Assembly: GCA_017608295.1 (NCBI GenBank)
Contig: JAFCGF010000008.1
Location: 1-64,000 of the forward strand
Length of the DNA: 64,000 nt
Direction of reading: 5' to 3'
Origin: Candidatus Woesearchaeota archaeon
Lineage (GTDB): Archaea > Nanoarchaeota > Nanoarchaeia > Woesearchaeales > JAGVZT01
Shown here in pieces: positions 39,434-49,056 of the stretch (within the stretch, counting starts at the first letter, position 1; each line of letters starts with the position of its first letter). The notes under the pieces were generated by a model. That model did not search any database and was not told where the DNA came from. It was given only the letters and a program-made list of their open reading frames with translations. Made by a program: the position numbers and the translations under genes.

Positions 39434-40897
39434 TCACCCTTTAATGTTTCCAATCGGTTTGAGCATAACAACTTTTCGGGAGATATCGCTCTCTTCACAT
39501 GCCTGAACAACATCGGAGAGATTCTTATAGGCCTTTCCCACCTCTTCTGCAAGCCCTGACATCGAAGCAGCGCGGACATATATCCCCTTGTCCGCCATGT
39601 CACGCTGGATTTGCTCTCCCCTGAAGGATTTTCTTGCAGCGGTACGAGACATAGTCCTGCCAGAGCCGTGGGCTGTGCTACCAAAGGATTCCTCAACCGC
39701 ACGCTGCGTTCCGACAAGGAGGTGACTTCCGGTTTCCATAGAGCCTCCCAGGAGAACTGGCTGCCCTGTCAAGCGATACTTCGACGGCAGCTCAGGGTGT
39801 CCCGGACCAAAGCTCCTTGTGGAGCCTTTCCTATGCACAAGGACTTTCCTCGGCTTGTCGTCAAGTACATAACTCTCCACTTTCGCGATGTTGTGCGCGA
39901 CATCATATACAAGGCTCATCTCCATCTCTTCAGGAGTCTTACCAAAGACCTTTGAGAATCCCTCCCTGATGCGGTGCATGATGACCTGCCTATTGGCGAA
40001 TGCCATGTTGGCAGCGCAGGCCATCGCAGCATAATAGTCCTGGCCTTCAGGGCTGGTCCACGGCGCGCACGCCAGCTGCCTGTCCATAATCTTGATGTTG
40101 TACTTTCTTATGCTCTGGTCAAAGATACGCAGGAAATCTGTTGCTACCTGATGCCCCAGCCCGCGGGAGCCGCAGTGCACCATTATTGCAACCTGGCCTT
40201 CCTTATTCACTCCAAACGTATCCGCAATCTGTGGATTGAAGATTCCTCCCTCGGGCACGACCTGAATCTCAAGATAATGGTTGCCGCTTCCCAGTGTTCC
40301 CACCTGGCCTATGCCGCGCCTGAGGGCTTTCTCGCTCACCTTCTCGGTGTTTGCCCCGGGCAGGCAGCCATTCTCCTCAGTGTACTCTACATCTTCTTTC
40401 CAGCCGTAGTTGTTCTTCACGCACCACTTCGCGCCATTGGTAAGCAGTTCCTTGAAGTCTGCCATGGATAGCCTGAGGTCGCTTTTTCTGCCGACGCCGC
40501 TGGGCACTGTCTTGAAGAGCGTGTCAATAAGCTCCTTCATCTTTGGCCTCACCTCATCAACAGTGAGGTTTGTACGGATTAGGCGGACTCCGCAGTTGAT
40601 GTCAAAGCCTATTCCTCCAGGAGAGATGATGCCTTCCTCCAGGTCGAAAGCAGCGACACCCCCAATAGGGAAGCCGTAACCCCAATGGCCGTCAGGCATG
40701 CAATACGCGTGCTTCTGTATCCCTGGCAGGCAGGCGACATTCGTGATTTGGTCGAAGATGCCGTCATCCATCGAATTGAGCAGCTTTTCAGTGGCGAACA
40801 CTCTCGCAGGCACAAGCATGCCTGGCTTATAGTCCTTGGGAATCTCCCACACTGCGTCACTGACACGTATAATCTGTCTCTTAAGTTCAGGTTTCAT
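39434..40897 (-). CDS. rtcB: RtcB RNA ligase
   Basis: A 487-residue tRNA-splicing/RNA repair ligase that joins 2',3'-cyclic phosphate ends to 5'-OH ends using GTP and manganese. Motifs: DINCGVRLI, VHCGSRGLGHQV, RKGSTRSFGPGHPELP, GGSMETGSHLLVGT and TAHGSGRTMSR, whose His is the guanylylated residue. The start at 40897 overlaps the end of the archease gene, which activates RtcB. Its substrate probably includes the intron-containing tRNA-Cys of this window. Confidence 0.9.
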   Translation of the reverse strand: MKPELKRQIIRVSDAVWEIPKDYKPGMLVPARVFATEKLLNSMDDGIFDQITNVACLPGIQKHAYCMPDGHWGYGFPIGGVAAFDLEEGIISPGGIGFDINCGVRLIRTNLTVDEVRPKMKELIDTLFKTVPSGVGRKSDLRLSMADFKELLTNGAKWCVKNNYGWKEDVEYTEENGCLPGANTEKVSEKALRRGIGQVGTLGSGNHYLEIQVVPEGGIFNPQIADTFGVNKEGQVAIMVHCGSRGLGHQVATDFLRIFDQSIRKYNIKIMDRQLACAPWTSPEGQDYYAAMACAANMAFANRQVIMHRIREGFSKVFGKTPEEMEMSLVYDVAHNIAKVESYVLDDKPRKVLVHRKGSTRSFGPGHPELPSKYRLTGQPVLLGGSMETGSHLLVGTQRAVEESFGSTAHGSGRTMSRTAARKSFRGEQIQRDMADKGIYVRAASMSGLAEEVGKAYKNLSDVVQACEESDISRKVVMLKPIGNIKG

Positions 40898-40898
40898 T

Positions 40899-41336
40899 TT
40901 AGATATCCAACACGACCCGTGCTGTGCATTTGCCGCTCTCCTGCTCAAGCTTGAACTGGTGCATTGTCACTGCCTTGACATCGTTGCGCAGGACGTGCAG
41001 CCCCGGGTTTATTCTGTCTCCCTTCGCTGTCGCCTTGAGCTGGACATGCTTTTTAGGGTAGTCGCGTTCCGAGATGGTGATGTCAAATTCCCTGAAGAAC
41101 ACATACTCTGTGTCTTTCAGGAGGATAAGCTCTGCGAGCCAGTCGAAAAGCAACCGGTCCATCGCAGGAGCCGAGAGCTCTATTGTGGATACCACTTCTG
41201 CTTTGAGTCCTGAGGTGTCGACCATAGTCTCACACAGGGCTTTCGCTGCCTCAGCGAATACTCCCTCCATAGTTGGCGACTCTGCCTCGAATGCGATATC
41301 GGCGAGCGCAATATCCTCAAGATAGCGAAATGACAT
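40899..41336 (-). CDS. Archease
   Basis: A 145-residue protein of the archease family, which helps RtcB to turn over and accept GTP. It has YLEDIALADIAFEAES at the N terminus (degenerate HTADIG), LFDWLAELILLKDTE and the C-terminal ...VKAVTMHQFKLEQ. The RtcB gene follows directly, an arrangement common in archaea and bacteria. Confidence 0.85.
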   Translation of the reverse strand: MSFRYLEDIALADIAFEAESPTMEGVFAEAAKALCETMVDTSGLKAEVVSTIELSAPAMDRLLFDWLAELILLKDTEYVFFREFDITISERDYPKKHVQLKATAKGDRINPGLHVLRNDVKAVTMHQFKLEQESGKCTARVVLDI

Positions 41337-41371
41337 AGTAATGGCTATAAGCTCATGAGAATTTTAAAAGA

Positions 41372-41872
41372 TTATCCCTCGCGGATCTCAAAATGGCCCT
41401 TTTTCTTCTTTATCTGGTGGATAAAAGCGAACATCAGGACTGTGACAACAGTAAATGCGACTGCTGCAGGCACGATGAGCTTGGCTATGTTGTCTCCAGA
41501 AAGGTCTATAGTAGCATATGCGATTGCCGGGCCCTTTCCTCCGCCAAGGAACCACAGGCCTGTGACAGCTCCTGCGAGCAATCCCATGAGAAGAAAGTCT
41601 GAGCGACCCTGGAGTTTCCGAATCAATAAATCCCTCTTCAGGGACTGTCTCACGTCGAGCAACTTAGATTCGTCGCCACCGAAGTTCCTCCAGCGTCTTT
41701 TTCCCTTATCGAACTCCTTGGGCATGAGATAGAGGGGCCTCGAAGCGTTATCTCCAAAGACCTTGATGGTATGCGAGAATTCCAGCCTTGTGTTTATCTG
41801 CTCAACCTCTTTTCTCGTGAGCAGCAGCGGTGTCCCATTAGCATCTGCAAACTTGACAAACTGTTCAGCCAT
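41372..41872 (-). CDS. Hypothetical membrane protein
   Basis: A 166-residue protein with a hydrophilic N-terminal half (FADANGTPLLLTRKEVEQIN...RRWRNFGGDESKLLDVRQSLK) and two membrane helices at the C terminus (LLMGLLAGAVTGLWFLGGG, LIVPAAVAFTVVTVLMFAFI). No family recognised. Confidence 0.5.
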   Translation of the reverse strand: MAEQFVKFADANGTPLLLTRKEVEQINTRLEFSHTIKVFGDNASRPLYLMPKEFDKGKRRWRNFGGDESKLLDVRQSLKRDLLIRKLQGRSDFLLMGLLAGAVTGLWFLGGGKGPAIAYATIDLSGDNIAKLIVPAAVAFTVVTVLMFAFIHQIKKKKGHFEIREG

Positions 41873-41910
41873 GAGTACTCGTACCTCTTGACTATTTTGA
41901 ATGCAAACTC

Positions 41911-42900
41911 TTATTTAAAGATTGCGATAGCGTTTCGGGAATCTTTACAACGCGCAGCAGCTTTCAAACAGTTATACAATAAATAGCATACTGTCATGGT
42001 TCCGCTGCCTCCAGGCGTTTTCAATGCGATGTATGCCTTGTTGTACGCGGCCTGGGTGAATTCCCCCACTGACTTCCCGTCTTTCCAGTATACACCCATA
42101 TCGAGGAGAACAGCATTATCAGGGACATCCTCTGCACCGTATGCGTGAGGCCTTCCTGTTGCTGCCACGATGACTTCAGCCCGCTTCATGATGTCCTGCG
42201 AATCCTTTGTTCCAGTATGGCAGTAGGTAAAGGTGCAGTTGAACGAGTCCATCAGGGCGATTCCAATCGGGCGACCCACAAGATTGCCGCGACCCATCAC
42301 AGCCACGCGCTTATTCTTTATGTCGACACCAAACAATTCAAGCGCTAACAGCGCACCAGCAATCGTCGGGGGATAGAAGCTTGGCTCTTCTCCTTTGAGA
42401 TAGAAGCGTGCGGTGTTCTCAAAGCTCAATGCGTCCAGATCCTTCGAAGGAGAGATGCGCTGCTTTGCCTCCACCTCATCATAGCCTTTGGGCAGAGGCC
42501 CCATGAGGAGAATCCCATGCACATCAGAATCAGCATTGAGCTCGTCGAGCTGCTTCAATAACGCTTCCTGCCCTGATTTTGGGGGAAGGGACACCACTGT
42601 TCCGGCTATCCCACACCTCTCGCACTCCTTGAGTGTACTCTGAGCGTATGTCACCGATGCTTCGTCGCCCTCGACAAGCACAACAGCCAACGTACACAAT
42701 ATGCCCTCTGCCTTCAGCACCTCGGAGGCGGCAGCGAGCTTCCCGCGCATCACCTTCCGAACAGCGATGCCAGACAGCCGATTAAGGTTGTAGTTCTCCT
42801 TGTCATCAGGAGCATTGCGATTATACTTGTCAGGAGCGAAGCCTGAACGTATCTGCTTCAACTCTGCATCAGAAAAGGGTATTCCTTGGAATTCAGCCAT
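41911..42900 (-). CDS. folD: FolD bifunctional methylenetetrahydrofolate dehydrogenase/cyclohydrolase
   Basis: A 329-residue protein. Folate domain: YAQSTLKECERCGI (the Tyr/Lys region is divergent) and GILLMGPLP. NADP domain: VAVMGRGNLVGRPIG and ATGRP. It is longer than the usual 280-300 residues because of an N-terminal extension (about 1-50). The start at 42900 (MAEFQGIPFSD) is used. It provides one-carbon units. Confidence 0.85.
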   Translation of the reverse strand: MAEFQGIPFSDAELKQIRSGFAPDKYNRNAPDDKENYNLNRLSGIAVRKVMRGKLAAASEVLKAEGILCTLAVVLVEGDEASVTYAQSTLKECERCGIAGTVVSLPPKSGQEALLKQLDELNADSDVHGILLMGPLPKGYDEVEAKQRISPSKDLDALSFENTARFYLKGEEPSFYPPTIAGALLALELFGVDIKNKRVAVMGRGNLVGRPIGIALMDSFNCTFTYCHTGTKDSQDIMKRAEVIVAATGRPHAYGAEDVPDNAVLLDMGVYWKDGKSVGEFTQAAYNKAYIALKTPGGSGTMTVCYLLYNCLKAAARCKDSRNAIAIFK

Positions 42901-43060
42901 AACACTCACAGGGAAATAAGAAAGCAACTCCAATAATAATATTTGCCTAGCCGTCTTCTTCCTCGAAGAAATCCGACAGGCTTTTGTTTGCACATATGGT
43001 TTTATACCTAATTAATGGTTTCACGCTCTCACCCCAAAGCTAAAGGAGGACATAGAACAA

Positions 43061-43096
43061 AATGAGCAAATACACGTCCCCCCCATGTCCATTTTA
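43061..43096 (+). CDS. Possible 11-residue ORF with strong RBS
   Basis: AAAGGAGGACAT stands 11 bases before an ATG opening MSKYTSPPCPF then TAA. A run of seven C makes a frameshift possible. No downstream gene follows on this strand. It is either a leader-type peptide or chance. Confidence 0.2.
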
Positions 43097-43154
43097 AAGA
43101 GGGTTTTTACTATAAAAGCACTGTGGCTCTGAAACATCTAGATTACAAAACAAC

Positions 43155-43688
43155 TCAGCCGGCTTTGGGCAGGTTGTGGCCGCCTTCAATGGTTTTTGCC
43201 ATCGTAAACAGGGGGGCGAAGTCCTCTTTCACTACCTTTCCGGAAGAAGCCTCTATCTTCACATTGAGGAAGGTGTACTGCTCTGACACGAGGGTCATGT
43301 TCCACATGACCTTTCCATCAATAGTCTGTAATACCGCGAGTATCTGGCCTGAGGAGAAGGGCTTATGCTTCTGACTGCATTCCTCAGCAATCTCAAGGGC
43401 TTTCTTGAACCCTGTCTTCACAACAGGTAAGTCGAGCTCCACTAAAGGTGAGCCGGTCTCATAGACCTCTTCATCCGCATCGATGCGGAGCACATTTCCC
43501 AGGCTGAAAGAGGTCATGAGTTTACCCTTGAAGTAGCCTACCTGCCACACAGGGGTTGTCCCTGGCTTGAAGTCTGTGAAAAGATAAGCGAGCCTGTGCT
43601 CCTTATGAGATTTCTTCCATTCAGTAAACTGCTCTCTCGACTCCAGCTCGTCGAGCACTTCCTTGACATCATCTGGTAATTCATCCAT
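43155..43688 (-). CDS. Hypothetical PepSY-like protein
   Basis: A 177-residue cytosolic protein. The core repeats a beta-beta pattern (VWQVGYFKGKLMTSFSLGNVLRIDADEEVYETG and KVMWNMTLVSEQYTFLNVKIEASSGKVV), similar to PepSY domains without a signal peptide. The start at 43688 (MDELPDDV) follows GGGAGGCG. Function unknown. Confidence 0.5.
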   Translation of the reverse strand: MDELPDDVKEVLDELESREQFTEWKKSHKEHRLAYLFTDFKPGTTPVWQVGYFKGKLMTSFSLGNVLRIDADEEVYETGSPLVELDLPVVKTGFKKALEIAEECSQKHKPFSSGQILAVLQTIDGKVMWNMTLVSEQYTFLNVKIEASSGKVVKEDFAPLFTMAKTIEGGHNLPKAG

Positions 43689-43820
43689 AGAAACGCCTCC
43701 CACATCCACAAAGACAGAATTCCGTTATAAAACTTTCCTCTAATAGGCAGTGAGATTCTTAGGTGAAAACCGACGCATTTCGCTGGATTTATATAGCAAA
43801 ACCACTCCTGAACCTGCACT

Positions 43821-46800
43821 ATGAAAGCCAAAGCCCTGTTCAGGACCCTTTTCCTGGTTCTTCTTATGACAACGCTCGCTGTGGCAGGCAATGTGAAAAC
43901 AACCACTGCACTCGCGAATCCCTCTACTGGCTACTGCTCTGATATGGGATACATCTACAAGACTCTCACCGCTGATGGCGGCGGCGAGTACGGTGCGTGC
44001 CAGGACATGACAGGGTACTCGTGTGATGCCTGGGACTTCTATTGCAAGTGCAGCGATGAAGCGTCTTCATACTGCTCAGACAACATGATTGCAGCGGCAG
44101 CTGATTGTAACCTGGCCTGTGTAAATCCAGGTCCTTGCAGGGATGAGGGTTCTGCATGCACTCTCAGCACCACTGCCTGTTGCGATGGCCTTGTAGCAGT
44201 CTCCAATAGTTTCCCAGAGGGAGACGCCTGCATCGCATCCAACTGCGGCTCCATCTGCAGGCCCTGCGGAGACGGCGTGTGCGCAGACAATGAAAACACC
44301 TGCAACTGCCCAGAGGATTGCGCAACAACAACTACCTGCACAGACACTGACGGCGGGAAGAACTACTATGCTTACGGAGAGACTACAGGCTACACTTCAG
44401 GTGTTGGAGACGTATACACATCAAAGGATATGTGTCTAAGAGATGGCGTGAATGATGCGAATCTACAGGAGACCTGGTGTGAAAACAATGAGGTAAAAGT
44501 TGGGATATACAACTGTCTCTACGGCTGCGAGGACGGCGCCTGCATTGAGAAATCAGATAATTATTGCGATGAATCAGATAATGGGAAAGACTACTACACC
44601 AAGGGCTGGGCAAGAGACCACGGCGAATATGCCGAGAGCTGGGATGAGTGCATAGACGGGTCCACACTGAGGGAACAGTATTGCACTGAAGACGTCTCAA
44701 GTTATGCCTCAGTCCACTTCCGCACTAGCATTGACTACACCTGCCCTAATGGCTGCGATAACGGCGCCTGCATTCAGGATAGCGTGAGGAAATGTACTGA
44801 CTCTGACGGCGGAAGGGACTATTACGAGAAGGGAACGACCAGTTCATGCACCACTACATCCTATAACGATGTTGGGTGTGAACTACACATGGACGCCTGT
44901 AATGACAACTACCAGCTCACAGAATATTACTGCAGCGGAGATGAGGTCCAACGGGAATCATACACCTGCCCGAACGGCTGCGATAACGGCGCCTGCATCA
45001 GGGAATCATCAGGTTGTACTGACTCAGACGGCGGCAAAAACCATTACACCAAGGGATACATAGAATGCCCAGATGGCAGCTGCTCGAAAACATGGGACTA
45101 CTGCGCGAAATCTTCAGTGGATTTGCCTGGCACCACCAACTCAGGCACATACCTCTATGAAATGTGGTGCAATGAATATGGATACCCTCAGATGGAATTC
45201 CATACTTGTGATAATGGGTGCGTGGACGGCGCGTGCATCAGGTCTGAAGCCACCTGCAAAGACTCTGATGGCGGAAAAGAATACTATATTAAGGGCGTGA
45301 CAACGCTGAGCACAGGCCAGAAGCACACTGATAGCTGCACCTACTGCACAGGCGACTGTACATCACCAGGGGATTGCCCTCCAGTCGAGTGTTTTGGAGT
45401 CATTGAATACTACTGTGATGGAAACGGCATCACCGGAACGAATTATGACTGCCCAAACGGCTGCGTGGACGGCGCCTGTGTGAGAGATATCCCGCAGAAA
45501 TGCACTGATTCAGACAACGGCATTGATTACTATGAAAAGGGCTATGTCATCTGGGACGGCATGAGATACCATGATGCCTGTGTTGAGAGCTATGATGAAG
45601 CAGGTAATCTTCAGTATTCATCAGGTATGTTAGTGGAGGTCTACTGCACAGATGAAGGTGTGGCAAGGAAAGAATATCAATGCCCTAATGGCTGTGCAGA
45701 TGGTGCTTGTAACAGGGAGCCTCCCCAAGAAAATAAATTCCGCAATGCCTACTGGCAGTGCTACGACGGCACAGACTTCTACGAAGGCGGACCGACAAGC
45801 TGCAAGTCAACGGCAACGTGGAAGGAATATGCTGTAAAGGCCTGCGCACACAAGTGCAATGTTTACGTTGACTCTACAAATGCCGGAAGTGATATTGGAG
45901 TCGTGAAGTGCGGAGTGAATACCTTTGAGGTGTGGAATCCCTGCACAGACGTCTTTGACTGCCACAGGGACCTTGGAAAGGAGAAGTGCGAGGCTGCAGG
46001 TGGCAAATACGTGGTGATGGAATGCTATGGGTGCGGGCCATACTGCCAGTGCAAGGAGGACATCGTGTATTGTGAAGAATCTCCATACGAGCCGGATTGC
46101 GTGTGCAGGAATGGAGAGCGCGTCCCTGTGTATGATGACTATCCATGCGACGGTAACATCTGTCCGATGATAGCTGTCCGTGTCAGGTATAAATGTGTGG
46201 ATAAAGAATTCGTCAAGACACGCATCGGAGAGAGCTTCAAGCTCATGCCCGACTGGACAGCGATTGTGACTGACTACAATGAGATGCACGTGAAGCTGAA
46301 GTACATCTCTCCTGATGCGCTAGTCCACACGACGACATCCAGCGGAGGAGGCGCCGGAGGATACGCTGACGCTAATGTTGTCAATGAGGAAACCGTTACA
46401 ACAGAAATCATGCCCTATCCAACAGATGGCTACTATGCCACTCTCGTGATAACCATGCCTGGGCAGAAGCAACTGCTCGAAGCCCACACAGAGACACAGG
46501 CTGCCATCGCAACCATCACTGGCAATGTCGTGGCAGATTCCTCCTCTATGCCAGAGGAGATAATGAGCGCATCTGTTGTCCTTAGGCTAAAAGAAGGAGA
46601 ATCAGGAAGCGCATTCGGCACGAAGGTGACTGCGCTCACTGTCAACAAGGATGTTGCAGTCTTCATCATCCACCGCGAGGACATCATCATATGTCCGGAA
46701 TACTACAGGTGCGACGACGGCACCATCAAGCAGTGCTGGCAGGAGGGAGATGAATGCATCTGCGAGGCCTGCGAAGAGGAACGCGTCTGCGAATCAACAG

Positions 46801-47291
46801 TGTGCCCAGACGGGACAGTGACGGAATGCTATCTAGACGATAGGGGGAATTGCATCTGCACCCTCTGTGAATCTATTGAGGAGCCAATCTGCGGCAACGG
46901 CATCTGCGAGGACGGCGAAGGCATTGTGTGCAGAAACATCTGCAAGCACCAACCTGATGGTAGAGAAATCTGCGAATATGAAAAAGTCTGCTACATCGTC
47001 TGCCCTGAGGACTGCAGCAATGAACCGCCAACCGACTGTGACGGCTGTGTCATGGGGACGCGATGCCTGCCTTACGGAACGCGAAGGCTGATTGAGGACA
47101 CTTCAGTCTTCTGCGGCCTTGACGGCGACTGGAACAAGCAGCTCTCTGAAGGAGACAAGTGCCAGAACTCCTATGAGTGCAAGACCAACACATGCACATC
47201 AGGCAAGTGTTTCGACCTTGAGGGAGAGCTCAAGGAGACCCAGGGCCTGCTCAAGAGGATACTCAGCTGGCTCGAGAAGCTCTTCGGCTGA
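43821..47291 (+). CDS. Giant Cys-rich secreted repeat protein
   Basis: A 1156-residue secreted protein with an N-terminal signal peptide (about 1-23). Six repeats of about 70-90 residues each start (C)xDSDGGKxYYxKG and end with YxCPNGCxxGAC (from about residue 172 to 640). A non-repeated middle contains beta-rich segments (about 800-960). The C-terminal part is again Cys-rich, with CxxGTRCLPYGTR and a CQNSYECKTNTC knot. All Cys suggest disulphides. It is likely a surface protein or adhesin. Such repeats are known from DPANN genomes (family knowledge). Confidence 0.7.
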   Translation: MKAKALFRTLFLVLLMTTLAVAGNVKTTTALANPSTGYCSDMGYIYKTLTADGGGEYGACQDMTGYSCDAWDFYCKCSDEASSYCSDNMIAAAADCNLACVNPGPCRDEGSACTLSTTACCDGLVAVSNSFPEGDACIASNCGSICRPCGDGVCADNENTCNCPEDCATTTTCTDTDGGKNYYAYGETTGYTSGVGDVYTSKDMCLRDGVNDANLQETWCENNEVKVGIYNCLYGCEDGACIEKSDNYCDESDNGKDYYTKGWARDHGEYAESWDECIDGSTLREQYCTEDVSSYASVHFRTSIDYTCPNGCDNGACIQDSVRKCTDSDGGRDYYEKGTTSSCTTTSYNDVGCELHMDACNDNYQLTEYYCSGDEVQRESYTCPNGCDNGACIRESSGCTDSDGGKNHYTKGYIECPDGSCSKTWDYCAKSSVDLPGTTNSGTYLYEMWCNEYGYPQMEFHTCDNGCVDGACIRSEATCKDSDGGKEYYIKGVTTLSTGQKHTDSCTYCTGDCTSPGDCPPVECFGVIEYYCDGNGITGTNYDCPNGCVDGACVRDIPQKCTDSDNGIDYYEKGYVIWDGMRYHDACVESYDEAGNLQYSSGMLVEVYCTDEGVARKEYQCPNGCADGACNREPPQENKFRNAYWQCYDGTDFYEGGPTSCKSTATWKEYAVKACAHKCNVYVDSTNAGSDIGVVKCGVNTFEVWNPCTDVFDCHRDLGKEKCEAAGGKYVVMECYGCGPYCQCKEDIVYCEESPYEPDCVCRNGERVPVYDDYPCDGNICPMIAVRVRYKCVDKEFVKTRIGESFKLMPDWTAIVTDYNEMHVKLKYISPDALVHTTTSSGGGAGGYADANVVNEETVTTEIMPYPTDGYYATLVITMPGQKQLLEAHTETQAAIATITGNVVADSSSMPEEIMSASVVLRLKEGESGSAFGTKVTALTVNKDVAVFIIHREDIIICPEYYRCDDGTIKQCWQEGDECICEACEEERVCESTVCPDGTVTECYLDDRGNCICTLCESIEEPICGNGICEDGEGIVCRNICKHQPDGREICEYEKVCYIVCPEDCSNEPPTDCDGCVMGTRCLPYGTRRLIEDTSVFCGLDGDWNKQLSEGDKCQNSYECKTNTCTSGKCFDLEGELKETQGLLKRILSWLEKLFG

Positions 47292-47328
47292 GAAAAGCAT
47301 TTAAGTGGCTTATGCCCTAGTCGGAGCT

Positions 47329-47562
47329 ATGAAACTACAAGAGACCCCGCTCATCCAGGTGGGCAAGCACGGGCTGACTGACAGCATGGTTAGGCATATT
47401 GCCCGCATCCTGCACCAAAAGAGGTCTGTGAGAGTGAAATTTCTGCGCTCCTTCCCTAAGAGGGAGACTATCAGGGACGTCGCAGCACAGCTCAAGGAAG
47501 ATGCCCAGGCGACTAGGATGGTAGTGCGGGGATTCATCATCACTCTCTGGAAGGATAGGTGA
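47329..47562 (+). CDS. CRS1-YhbY domain RNA-binding protein
   Basis: A 77-residue protein. IQVGKHGLTDSMVRHIARILHQKRSVRVKFLRSF is the YhbY core (IGKxGLT), followed by VAAQLKEDAQATRMVVRGFIITLWK. YhbY-type proteins bind ribosomal RNA during subunit assembly. TATA-like CATTTAAG is 27 bases upstream of the ATG, so the gene is leaderless. It is next to cysK with no gap. Confidence 0.75.
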   Translation: MKLQETPLIQVGKHGLTDSMVRHIARILHQKRSVRVKFLRSFPKRETIRDVAAQLKEDAQATRMVVRGFIITLWKDR

Positions 47563-48495
47563 ATGCTCATGTTCGACAACATACTGCAGGCCATCGGAAA
47601 CACGCCGCTGGTGAAGATAAACCGGCTCCCTCAAAAGAGAAGCGCGGCAATCTATGCAAAAGTGGAGTTCTTCAATCCTGGAGGGAGCGTCAAGGACAGA
47701 ATCGCGCTCTCAATGATAAAATCAGCAGAGCGGCACGGCGTCCTCAAGGAAGGAGGCACATTCATCGAGGCGACATCAGGCAATACAGGCATAGGCTTGG
47801 CGATGGTCGCAGCAGCGCGGGGCTACAAAGCAGTCTTCACCATGCCCTCGACAATGTCTGTGGAGAGACAGAAGATATTGAAGGCATTCGGCGCGGAGCT
47901 CATCCTCATCGACCCGAAAGAAGGCCCCGGCATGACAGGAGCTATCAAAAAGGCGAAGGAGCTCTCAAAAAAAAACGACTGGTTTCACATCCAGCAATTC
48001 GGGAATTTCGCGAATCCTCACATCCACCATGAAGCTACAGCTCCTGAAATCATTGACGAATTCAAAAAGATGAAAAAGAAACTCCATGCGTTCGTAGCAG
48101 GAATCGGAACCGGAGGGACAATCTCAGGCTGCGGCCTCAGGCTCAAGGACTGGAACAAGAACATAACGACCTATGGAATCGAGCCGAAAGGCAGTCCAGT
48201 CCTTTCCGGGGGAAAGGCCGGGGCCCACAAGATAGAGGGCATCGGCGCGGGATTCAAGCCATTGATACTCGACATAGACCTTGTGGATAAGGTCATCAAG
48301 GTGAAAGACGAGGATGCGATAGAGACAGCGCGGAGATTAGCAAAAGAGGAAGGAATTCTCTGCGGCGTCTCCTCAGGGGCGGCGATGTGGGCAGCATTGA
48401 AAGTAGCAAAGAAGCTCGGGCCGAGGAAGAACGTAGTTGTCATGCTCCCAGACACTGGAGAAAGGTATCTCAGCGGAGACTTATTCAGGGTGTGA
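47563..48495 (+). CDS. cysK: Cysteine synthase (O-acetylserine sulfhydrylase)
   Basis: A 310-residue PLP enzyme. NPGGSVKDRIA carries the PLP Lys, TSGNTGIGLAMVAAARGYK binds substrate, and GTGGTISG binds the phosphate. It makes cysteine from O-acetylserine and sulfide. It is followed after 3 bases by cysE, so both steps are encoded together, and by the spacing it is co-transcribed with the YhbY gene. Confidence 0.85.
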   Translation: MLMFDNILQAIGNTPLVKINRLPQKRSAAIYAKVEFFNPGGSVKDRIALSMIKSAERHGVLKEGGTFIEATSGNTGIGLAMVAAARGYKAVFTMPSTMSVERQKILKAFGAELILIDPKEGPGMTGAIKKAKELSKKNDWFHIQQFGNFANPHIHHEATAPEIIDEFKKMKKKLHAFVAGIGTGGTISGCGLRLKDWNKNITTYGIEPKGSPVLSGGKAGAHKIEGIGAGFKPLILDIDLVDKVIKVKDEDAIETARRLAKEEGILCGVSSGAAMWAALKVAKKLGPRKNVVVMLPDTGERYLSGDLFRV

Positions 48496-48498
48496 ATC

Positions 48499-49056
48499 AT
48501 GTTCGAGGATCTGAAAGCAATCTACAGGAATGACCCTGCTGCAAAGGGCATAGAAGGCATACTCTACCCTGGGCTGCACGCCATTGCGCTGCACCGCTAC
48601 TTCTGCCATCCATTGTACAAACTGAAAATCCCTTTCCTTCCAAGGCTTATCTCGCAGATCTCACGCTTCTTCACAGGGATTGAAATTCATCCAGGCGCAA
48701 CAATTGGCAAAGGTTTCTTCATAGACCACGGGATGGGTATTGTGATAGGAGAGACTACAAATATTGGAAAGAACTGCGTGATGTTCCACGCTGTTACTCT
48801 GGGAGGGACAGGAAAGCACAAGACAAAGCGCCATCCCACATTGGGGGAGAATGTTGTCGTAGGCACAGGAGCGGTCATACTCGGTCCCTGCATCATCGGC
48901 AAGAATGTCAAGATCGGCGCAGATACCTTTCTCGTGAACAAGGATTTGCCTGACAACTCCACGTGTGTAGGGACACCGGGCATGATTGTACGCATCAAGG
49001 GCAACAAAGTAAACATGGAGCCCCCAGAAGCAAAGCTCAAGCACGAGTATGATTAG
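48499..49056 (+). CDS. cysE: Serine O-acetyltransferase
   Basis: A 185-residue left-handed beta-helix acetyltransferase. It has [13 protein letters not shown] (the His of the active site), [26 protein letters not shown] and the hexapeptide repeats to [16 protein letters not shown]. It makes O-acetylserine for CysK. It is shorter than the E. coli enzyme at the N terminus, as in many bacterial and archaeal forms. Confidence 0.85.
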   Translation: MFEDLKAIYRNDPAAKGIEGILYPGLHAIALHRYFCHPLYKLKIPFLPRLISQISRFFTGIEIHPGATIGKGFFIDHGMGIVIGETTNIGKNCVMFHAVTLGGTGKHKTKRHPTLGENVVVGTGAVILGPCIIGKNVKIGADTFLVNKDLPDNSTCVGTPGMIVRIKGNKVNMEPPEAKLKHEYD

